Shown: one piece after another, positions 1 to 4,703 of the stretch | Layout: each line of letters begins with the position of its first letter | Position numbering within the stretch: the stretch's first letter is position 1 | From: Planctomycetaceae bacterium | GTDB lineage: Bacteria > Planctomycetota > Planctomycetia > Pirellulales > Pirellulaceae | Direction: 5' to 3' | DNA length: 10,384 nt | Assembly (NCBI GenBank): GCA_003501565.1 | Contig: DNPC01000451.1 | Location: 1 to 10,384, forward strand | Position numbers and translations under genes: made by a program | The notes under the pieces: model-generated | What the model was told of the DNA's origin: nothing | The model's database searches: none | Seen by the model: only the letters and a program-made list of their open reading frames with translations

Positions 1-339
1 CTTGACAGTGTCGGTGCTAGCGGTGAAGTAGGCTACTTCGTACTTCTTGAGCAAGTCACCATATTCCTTCATCGACTTGCATTCCTTCGTGCAGCCGCCG
101 GTAAAGGCTCTTGGGAACCACGCAATAATCACCGCCTTCTTGCCGACAAAATCGGCCGCTTTGTAGGTCTTCCCATCCGAGCCTTTCATCTCAAACTTGG
201 GACTCGGATCGCCCACCTTGAGCTGCTTGGCACTCTTGTCTTTTTCATCTGCACTTAATGATCTAGAGAATCCCGCGATCAGAGTGGTGGCACAGCAGAC
301 GGCGAAAACCAGCTTGTTCCAAGACAAAAACACATGCAT
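1..339 (-). CDS. Exported peroxiredoxin, AhpC/TSA (Bcp-like), C-terminus cut by window edge
   Basis: This is a thiol peroxidase that would reduce peroxides through a reactive cysteine. The visible 113 residues begin with a signal peptide: a short basic start, a hydrophobic stretch around residues 10-24, and probable cleavage after SLSA at residue 30. The mature part starts KVGDPSPKFEM, followed by the strand-loop VIIAWFPRAFTGGCTKEC, which is the peroxiredoxin active site. C83 is the peroxidatic cysteine and C87 a possible resolving one, spaced C-x3-C rather than the C-x4-C of E. coli Bcp. The later stretch VAYFTASTDT is also typical. The ATG at 339 is preceded by AAAGG seven bases upstream. 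The protein is expected outside the cytoplasm, so it needs an extracytoplasmic reductant that is not visible here. The family is sure; the Bcp subfamily is likely. Confidence 0.9.
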   Translation of the reverse strand, partial: MHVFLSWNKLVFAVCCATTLIAGFSRSLSADEKDKSAKQLKVGDPSPKFEMKGSDGKTYKAADFVGKKAVIIAWFPRAFTGGCTKECKSMKEYGDLLKKYEVAYFTASTDTVK

Positions 340-668
340 GAAAGTACCTTTTGTAGAAACCATTACGCGTAAAGAACACAGCACTGGCCCGGAGGCGTTA
401 GCCAAAGTGTTCACTGCCTGCACCTCAGGGACCTGCGCTGCACTAAAGTTATCGTTGAAAATAGTGCAATGAGTCGCTGTTCAGTGAAGGTTCGATGATA
501 TTTTACTGCAAGAAACGCAGCAGACATCGAAGTTGTTGCCGAGCGAAGGTTGAGCGCCGCGGCTTAGCGAGCAGACTCTACTTGGCCGCACCAAATTGAG
601 TGTCAGCTACTTGAGCTATAGTCGTCGGGGGTCCATTCTGGCGATTCGTCTATGTTGGCCCAAGTCTG
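340..668. other. Intergenic region between porin and peroxiredoxin genes
   Basis: These 329 bases lie downstream of the porin and upstream of the peroxiredoxin, both on the minus strand. The short open frames are shadows without ribosome binding sites. The only structure seen is the inverted repeat listed separately. No convincing -35/-10 pair for the peroxiredoxin and no intrinsic terminator for the porin were found. Confidence 0.6.
439..468. repeat. Inverted repeat, 7-bp arms, upstream of peroxiredoxin gene
   Basis: TGCACTA at 439-445 is mirrored by TAGTGCA at 462-468 with a 16-base spacer, about 100-130 bases upstream of the peroxiredoxin start. It could be an operator. Arms of this length with a free spacer are expected by chance several times in 10 kb, so support is only positional. 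Confidence 0.25.
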
Positions 669-2132
669 CTAAAAGCTAAATTGGATTTGGGTTCTTAAAA
701 GCCAACCCTGATTGCCAGGAGATATGTCGAGTGCTGAAGAGTTGATGGGGCCGTCCGTCAAATAGGTCGCGTCGGTGACCAGCTTGGCCTGGTTTCTGCG
801 GAAATACCATCCGATTGCCGCGCTGATCTCCTCGGCACTCTGCGCAAACGCTCCCAAGCTGCCCGAATCTCCCTGAACGCGTGACCAGCGAACAGCAAGC
901 TGGACTTTTCCAGGAACGACGAACTTCCCAACTTGAAGCCAGAAGCCGTGGTCGAACAATTCGGATACAGCGGCGCCTTGGAAGTCATCCACGCTTCGAA
1001 AGTAGTACTCAAAACTGCCTGACCAGCCGGCAATTTTGGCGGATGCATCTACTGCAAACAGTGAGACGTGATAGCCTTCAACCGTATCGGAAAGAATGCT
1101 TGCCAACGTTACACCGTCATCCACGACGCGTAAGCGACTGAACTCCGTTGAACCGAAACGCTCAATCGTTGAGGTTGCAAAGCCTGCACCGACCCGAACC
1201 GCAAGGTGGTTTGAATTATCAAAATCCTGCAACGGGGAAGTACTCCACTGACCAATTGGGTACGCGAAGACTCTGCCGGAGTACGCAAAGTTATCGTCGA
1301 GGGTACCACTACTTCCGGTTTCAGCTCCCCCAGTCACCAGACCATTGAAGATTGCAACTTCCCAGTGAACTGGCACAGCAACTTGGTTCAGCTGCCCGTA
1401 AAGCCCCCAAGCAAAGCTACGATTAACGTCAAAAAAGATGCTGGAAACCGATCGATCCGCGAACTCAAAGTCACGCCCGGACAGCCAGCGAGACATCGTA
1501 AAGGGCACTTTGTACTTGCCAGTTCGAAATGCGAGAGCTCCCGGCTGCATCCCGAATTGTCGGTGCCCAATGTCGTAGTTGAGATAGTAGTCAAGAAGCC
1601 GCACGCCGTCCCCGCTGGTACTGCGACCATCCAATTGAATGAAGTAGGTGAAGTCGGGGTTGAATGCTTTGCCGGAAAATACCAGACGGCCACGAACCAA
1701 TTGAAACTGGTTAAGTTCATTGCTGGGCGGTTCAAAGGCCGTAATCGTATGTCGAAGCTGCCCCCAGCCGTTGAATCTCAATTCGAACGGGAATCCGCCT
1801 GTTTGAAGGTTGTTCTCCTGTTGGCTAGCAATGACAAAACCGCGGTCGTAGCCCACTTTCGCATCGCTGAACCAAGATGCATCCGTAGGAACTCTGGGCG
1901 AGCCAAATACCGCGTCAGAAACCAGCAGGTCTGTGACGGGCTGCTCGACCTCGCCGGTCTCCGCCCCCATGCCTTGGAGCTCAGGTGCGGCAGATACAAC
2001 GTCTTGTGCGCCAGCCACAGGGATCATGCAGATCGAAGCTAGCATTACGCCAGCCATGGTGACTTGCAGGATGTCTGCTTTCACCGAACTTTGGCGCTTG
2101 CGCAGCGCGAGCTGATTAGAAATGCGCCGCAT
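669..2132 (-). CDS. Outer-membrane porin, phosphate-selective porin O/P (OprO/OprP) type
   Basis: A 487-residue outer-membrane beta-barrel porin that should let small anions or nutrients through the outer membrane. The start at 2132 (ATG) gives a basic n-region (MRRISNQLALRKR), a hydrophobic core and cleavage after VAGA near residue 42. The frame runs on to a TTG at 2213, but that extension lacks signal-peptide character and overlaps a hairpin. The barrel begins near residue 116 with FELRFNGWGQLRH. It continues with GRLVFSGKAFNPDFTYFIQL and then AFRTGKYKVPFTMSRW, a hallmark of the OprO/OprP family (PF07396). The protein ends in LLRTQIQFSF, with the terminal Phe used by barrel assembly. Phosphate specificity is only an inherited name: planctomycetes have many such porins, and no Pho-box-like repeat was seen upstream. 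It is divergent from the lipoprotein gene. Confidence 0.9.
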   Translation of the reverse strand: MRRISNQLALRKRQSSVKADILQVTMAGVMLASICMIPVAGAQDVVSAAPELQGMGAETGEVEQPVTDLLVSDAVFGSPRVPTDASWFSDAKVGYDRGFVIASQQENNLQTGGFPFELRFNGWGQLRHTITAFEPPSNELNQFQLVRGRLVFSGKAFNPDFTYFIQLDGRSTSGDGVRLLDYYLNYDIGHRQFGMQPGALAFRTGKYKVPFTMSRWLSGRDFEFADRSVSSIFFDVNRSFAWGLYGQLNQVAVPVHWEVAIFNGLVTGGAETGSSGTLDDNFAYSGRVFAYPIGQWSTSPLQDFDNSNHLAVRVGAGFATSTIERFGSTEFSRLRVVDDGVTLASILSDTVEGYHVSLFAVDASAKIAGWSGSFEYYFRSVDDFQGAAVSELFDHGFWLQVGKFVVPGKVQLAVRWSRVQGDSGSLGAFAQSAEEISAAIGWYFRRNQAKLVTDATYLTDGPINSSALDISPGNQGWLLRTQIQFSF

Positions 2133-2202
2133 ACTCGTGTCGCCCCAATCTGTTGGAGCTGTTACCGAACACAGAATGAGATTCGCTAATCCCGGTTCAA
2201 AT

Positions 2203-2219
2203 GCGTTTAACAAAAACGC
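2203..2219. repeat. Small hairpin upstream of porin gene
   Basis: GCGTTT (2203-2208) and AAACGC (2214-2219) form a perfect six-base stem with a five-base loop, 71-87 bases upstream of the chosen porin start. In the porin transcript it would lie in the 5' leader or at the promoter. No function can be assigned. Confidence 0.3.
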
Positions 2220-2333
2220 CTAGTAAAGCCAAGATCGATTTGCCGACCTACATGGCATGCATTGATTCGTTCCTTAGGGTCACCGACTGTTTGGAATGAG
2301 CCGGAACGCCAATTTCTTGGCTGGACGAGTCCT

Positions 2334-2342
2334 TGGTATAAT
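2334..2342 (+). promoter_or_regulatory. Extended -10 promoter for the lipoprotein gene
   Basis: TGGTATAAT is a perfect -10 hexamer (2337-2342) with the TGn extension directly upstream. No good -35 box lies 16-18 bases upstream (TTCTTG at 2314 is poor), which is usual for extended -10 promoters of the housekeeping sigma factor. Transcription would start near 2350, leaving a 5' leader of about 70 bases before the lipoprotein start at 2418. Confidence 0.6.
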
Positions 2343-2400
2343 TTCGTGCGTAAACGTTACCAGCGACACAACGCCCAGTCGCTGTTTGTGTAGGAAACGC

Positions 2401-2421
2401 GTGAATCAAAGACCGGCATGA
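2401..2421 (+). CDS. Possible six-codon leader ORF overlapping the lipoprotein start
   Basis: AGGAAA at 2392-2397 sits five bases before a GTG at 2401, which opens a six-codon frame (MNQRPA) ending in TGA at 2419-2421. That stop overlaps both candidate starts of the next gene in the arrangement GCATGATG. The lipoprotein ATG itself has no good Shine-Dalgarno sequence at the right distance, so the best one in the leader seems to belong to this mini-ORF. This is the form of translational coupling, but chance cannot be excluded for so short a frame. Confidence 0.3.
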   Translation: MNQRPA

Positions 2422-2804
2422 TGAAACCTAACACACTAGCCACAGCCGTGACACTGTTTTTCGTCGTCGCAGCGACGGGCTGCACACCTCCCCAACCTGA
2501 TACGAAGGCCCAAAAGAAAGAACTCGATGCTTGGTTGTCAGACACATCAGGCAAGGCGTTTATCGACACCGTCAAACAAGAGTTCCCGTCAGCAAGCTCT
2601 TGCACGATCAACACCGTACGCCGAGATGGGAAAGTGCTCCTCTACCTTCGTATCATTCAGGAAGAGACCTTGGCGAAAGAGGCGGTTCAAAACGTTATCA
2701 ATCTGCTAGACACATCGGAAGTACCTCATGCGGAGGGAATCTTACTCGACGACGCAAATCGTGTAACCTTGCAGCTCGCCTCCGAATTCGTCGCGTCGCA
2801 ATAG
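2418..2804 (+). CDS. Small lipoprotein of unknown function
   Basis: A 128-residue protein with an N-terminal signal for lipid attachment: basic start (MMKP), hydrophobic residues 7-19, then the lipobox ATGC with Cys22 as the acylated residue. The mature part of about 107 residues is followed by a Pro/Gln linker (TPPQPDTKAQKK). It continues as a small soluble domain that looks alpha/beta: helix around 32-50, strands TINTV and VLLYLRII, a helix through residues 78-93, and a last strand-helix. I recognise no family. It is probably anchored at the inner or outer membrane, facing the periplasm. ATG 2418 and ATG 2421 are adjacent; the second would couple to the upstream stop as TGATG. The gene has its own promoter at 2334-2342 and is divergent from the porin, which hints at but does not prove a shared role. 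Confidence 0.8.
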   Translation: MMKPNTLATAVTLFFVVAATGCTPPQPDTKAQKKELDAWLSDTSGKAFIDTVKQEFPSASSCTINTVRRDGKVLLYLRIIQEETLAKEAVQNVINLLDTSEVPHAEGILLDDANRVTLQLASEFVASQ

Positions 2805-2817
2805 TCGCGTCGCAATA
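2790..2817 (+). repeat. Perfect 14-bp tandem duplication across the lipoprotein stop codon
   Basis: GTCGCGTCGCAATA occurs twice head to tail at 2790-2803 and 2804-2817. The reading frame ends TAG using the first base of copy two. Without the second copy it would end TAA at the same point, so the protein end (VASQ) is the same either way. It looks like a recent slippage or unequal-exchange event with no effect on the protein. Confidence 0.95.
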
Positions 2818-3115
2818 AACGAGTGCTAGCAGAAACCATTGCACGCAAGTTGGCCACGTCAGCAACTAAGCAGACACGCATCACAACATGCATTGAGTTT
2901 CGAGACTTGAACAAGAGCGACAGCGACAAGCGTTTTGTCATGCTCGCTGGCGGAGATCCGCCGCAGGTTAGCGATTTGGGTAAACCGATTTCAAGACTGA
3001 GTTCGAAGCGGACTCACAAATCATTGTTGCCTGGAAAGTGAAGATTACCGCTAGCGTGCAAGTCACTAACGAGCTTCTAGCGTCGGTTTTTGACTTTGCG
3101 CGCTCTGCTTGTCCT

Positions 3116-3155
3116 CCTGCCCGATCTCTGTTGCGAGAGGGCAGGGCCCATTTTT
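3116..3155 (+). terminator. GC-rich hairpin followed by T5, possible intrinsic terminator
   Basis: CCTGCCC (3116-3122) pairs with GGGCAGG (3139-3145). Inside it TCTC (3125-3128) pairs with GAGA (3135-3138), with a two-base bulge and a six-base loop. T5 follows at 3151-3155 after a five-base gap, longer than the usual one or two. An alternative short stem GGGC/GCCC (3139-3149) would bring the T-run to one base away. It could end plus-strand transcription coming from the lipoprotein gene 310 bases upstream, or be part of a larger structured RNA. Confidence 0.4.
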
Positions 3156-3376
3156 CCGCTTCAGAATTGGCGGTTCCTGTGCCAGAATCGCCGCGTTCTT
3201 GCAGCCGTTTGTAGGATGGTTTTCTACATTCGCTATTGGGCATGCGTGCTACACGGTTCCGCGGTCTGGAAGCTATTCGAGTGCCGCAGGGTGGCGCGTC
3301 GCGAGTACATGGAAATGCTGCATCTTGAGTTCTAACGACCTGAGCGGAGGGGTTGGGGGATTGTGACTGGCTAACG

Positions 3377-3389
3377 TCCTACAGTAGGA
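3377..3389. promoter_or_regulatory. Short palindrome upstream of the 3415 gene
   Basis: TCCTAC and GTAGGA flank a single central A, 26 bases before the ATG at 3415 and upstream of its ribosome binding site. The position suits an operator. Such a 6-bp palindrome is expected by chance in a window of this size. Confidence 0.2.
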
Positions 3390-3414
3390 AATAAGCTTTC
3401 CCAAGGGACCAAGA

Positions 3415-3768
3415 ATGACTAGGTCGGAAACGTATCGCGATGCCGTGGATCACTTGAGTGGATCCCTGGACTTGGCTTTGTCCGGGTACGACGGCATGCT
3501 GCGTTTGGACAACCAGGTGCGAACTGAGCACCTCTGCAGCGATATCGACGACTTAGAGTACTGGTCGGCTTTTCGCGTGGAAACTGCCATGGCCGATCTC
3601 TGGCTCGACTCAACCGCTTCTCTACTGGCGGTTATCGAAATAGAAGCCCTGTTTGAGGGCGATGCTCGGGTCAGCCAACTACGCGAATGTCGGAGGCAAC
3701 TTATCCGCTCACTCGAACAATTGCCCGATTATCGAGTTGCGTCGAAAGGGCGACGACCGGAGGTATAG
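3415..3768 (+). CDS. Hypothetical protein, 117 residues
   Basis: No family is recognised. The ATG at 3415 has a good ribosome binding site (AAGGGA, six bases before the start). The protein is acidic through most of its length and looks largely helical, for example VETAMADLWLDSTASLLAV and VSQLRECRRQLIRSLEQL. It ends in a short basic tail (ASKGRRPEV). It has no signal peptide or membrane segment, so it is expected in the cytoplasm. It is convergent with the broken ECF sigma gene, whose end lies 79 bases further on. The good ribosome binding site and orderly helical pattern make it more likely real than not; no function is proposed. Confidence 0.6.
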   Translation: MTRSETYRDAVDHLSGSLDLALSGYDGMLRLDNQVRTEHLCSDIDDLEYWSAFRVETAMADLWLDSTASLLAVIEIEALFEGDARVSQLRECRRQLIRSLEQLPDYRVASKGRRPEV

Positions 3769-3847
3769 CGGTCACCGCAGTTTATTGACCACACCTGGAA
3801 TTTCGGCTGCGGAATCATCTTGGCCGCAAGTGCGCAGGCAGGATAGC

Positions 3848-4279
3848 TCATGCGCTCTCGCCCCAGGCGGTTCGGATCGCGGATACCTTTCGTCGAATCG
3901 TCTCCTCAACCTTCCCAAGTCGGTCTGCAATCTCCTTATTACTGTAGCCTTCAAATTTCCAAATGGCGATTTGACGCAACTCACTGCTAAGCGACTCAAG
4001 GCGTTCTTGGCAGCAAAGACTAAAATCCTCAGCGAACTCAGGAGACGGATCCCGAACCTCACGAATTAGGTCCGCGTTTTCAACGAGAAAAACCGAATGG
4101 CCGCGGACCGTACCTGCACCTCGCTTCTCACGATTCTCCCAGCGATAGTGATCACGGATCTTGTTCTCGGTGATTTCGCTCTCTGTGATTTCAAGGAGCA
4201 CCCGAAAAAGACTGTCGCGATCCTCTATATTGGAAAGACGCCCAGATTCGAGAGCTTGGAGAAAGGCTGCCATTGCCAT
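3848..4279 (-). CDS. ECF RNA polymerase sigma factor, C-terminal part of a frameshifted gene
   Basis: This 143-residue frame carries the end of region 2, the linker and all of region 4 of a planctomycete-type ECF sigma factor. Residues 1-60 hold the region 2 pattern AFLQALESGRL, then EDRDSLFRVLLEIT and NREKRGAGTVRG. Residues 92-137 are region 4, with the helix-turn-helix EGYSNKEIADRLGKVEETIR that would read the -35 box. The ATG at 4279 falls inside conserved sequence. Reading upstream in the same frame gives YRRVSDEEDLAA, still homologous, until a TAA at 4328-4330. The missing N-terminal third is found in another frame directly upstream (next entry), so this is half of a broken gene unless the lesion is a sequencing error. 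Alone it lacks most of the core-binding and -10-recognising helices and should not work as a normal sigma factor. The re-joined protein would be about 195 residues, normal for the family. Confidence 0.8.
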   Translation of the reverse strand: MAMAAFLQALESGRLSNIEDRDSLFRVLLEITESEITENKIRDHYRWENREKRGAGTVRGHSVFLVENADLIREVRDPSPEFAEDFSLCCQERLESLSSELRQIAIWKFEGYSNKEIADRLGKVEETIRRKVSAIRTAWGESA

Positions 4280-4284
4280 GGCGG

Positions 4285-4434
4285 CTAAGTCCTCTTCATC
4301 GGAAACGCGTCGATATTCTGGTGTAGCTTACATCTTGCTACACGAACGAGTTGTTCATAGTAGCGGTGCCATAGTTTTTCGCTCGCAACCTTCCCGCCTG
4401 CTCGGGCATCTTCCAGCCCGAGCGTTGATAACAA
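4285..4434 (-). pseudogene. N-terminal part of the same ECF sigma gene, in a different frame
   Basis: Translated from a TTG at 4434, this frame reads LEDARAGGKVASEKLW and then HRYYEQLVRVARCKL, which is the start of region 2 of planctomycete ECF sigma factors (pattern LxAGDxxAxxxLWxRYxxxLVxLARxKL). It runs on out of homology and stops at TAG 4285-4287. The next conserved block, RRVSDEED, lies in the frame shifted back by one base. A single deleted base (or two inserted) between about 4327 and 4288, most likely near 4315, joins the halves with correct family spacing. No X-XXY-YYZ slippery heptamer is visible in the overlap, so programmed frameshifting is unlikely. The true start is uncertain: the TTG has no clear ribosome binding site, a stop lies just upstream at 4444-4446, and the nearest upstream ATG (4463) is in a third frame. 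Confidence 0.75.
4400..4423. repeat. GC-rich 8-bp hairpin inside the sigma gene start
   Basis: GCTCGGGC (4400-4407) and GCCCGAGC (4416-4423) form a perfect eight-base stem with an eight-base loop. It covers the codons just after the possible TTG start of the broken sigma gene and could hinder initiation in its mRNA. There is no T-run on either side. It may be a by-product of coding sequence. Confidence 0.35.
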
Positions 4435-4703
4435 CAGCTTGCTTTACAACCGCCGGGTGACATCTGCGATGATGCATCGTCAATGGGAATATCTTGAGAA
4501 TTCAATTCCTGTTACTTTGGAAGACGTTAGACCGCGGCGCGCAATCACAAAACTCTGCAGCGACATCCTGGCGATGCTGGGTGTAGGCCTGTGAGTTTTC
4601 TTGCAAACTCAAGTTGCCAGAATGCAAACCTGGCAGAATATGGTGGAGCATCCGAGAGGTCTCGATTTTGCCGGGTTCGGTTCAAAGGGAATTCAAACGA
4701 TTG

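Larger units (their letters stand above)
2819..3414. other. About 600 bp without a convincing gene
   Basis: Several open frames cross this stretch on both strands (for example 3090-3335 and 3109-3366 plus, 2968-3243 minus). None has a good ribosome binding site, a recognisable domain or a normal bacterial residue pattern; the 3109 frame is rich in Cys, Trp, Ser and Arg. The stretch holds a strong hairpin at 3116-3145 followed by T5. It also has a weak symmetric structure at 2916-2948 (AGCGA/TCGCT outer and GACAA/TTGTC inner arms). The part from about 3090 to 3345 could be a decayed gene, a structured RNA or an interspersed repeat; the sequence alone does not decide. Confidence 0.5.

Noticed and set aside
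197..472. Plus-strand open frame of 91 codons near the left edge
   Set aside because: It is antisense to the peroxiredoxin signal-peptide region and has no ribosome binding site or family resemblance.
1365..2042. Long plus-strand open frame (225 codons) inside the porin gene
   Set aside because: It lies antisense to a complete porin with signal peptide and C-terminal Phe, has no ribosome binding site and no domain-like sequence; it is a shadow frame.
2133..2213. TTG-started N-terminal extension of the porin
   Set aside because: The extra 27 residues would precede the basic n-region of the signal peptide and block export; ATG 2132 gives a sensible signal peptide.
2823..3041. GTG-started frame of 72 codons after the lipoprotein
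   Set aside because: No ribosome binding site, no hydrophobic or domain pattern, and it starts just beyond the tandem duplication; not supported as a gene.
3653..4069. Plus-strand open frame of 138 codons
   Set aside because: It overlaps the end of the 3415 gene and runs antisense to region 4 of the ECF sigma factor; no start signals.
4288..4327. Programmed -1 frameshift in the ECF sigma gene
   Set aside because: The required direction is -1, but no X-XXY-YYZ heptamer lies in the overlap and no conserved stimulator is evident; mutation or read error is simpler.
4614..4703. TTG-started extension of the symporter fusion
   Set aside because: The added 30 residues are not hydrophobic or family-like, and ATG 4704 sits directly before the expected cytoplasmic start of the first membrane segment.
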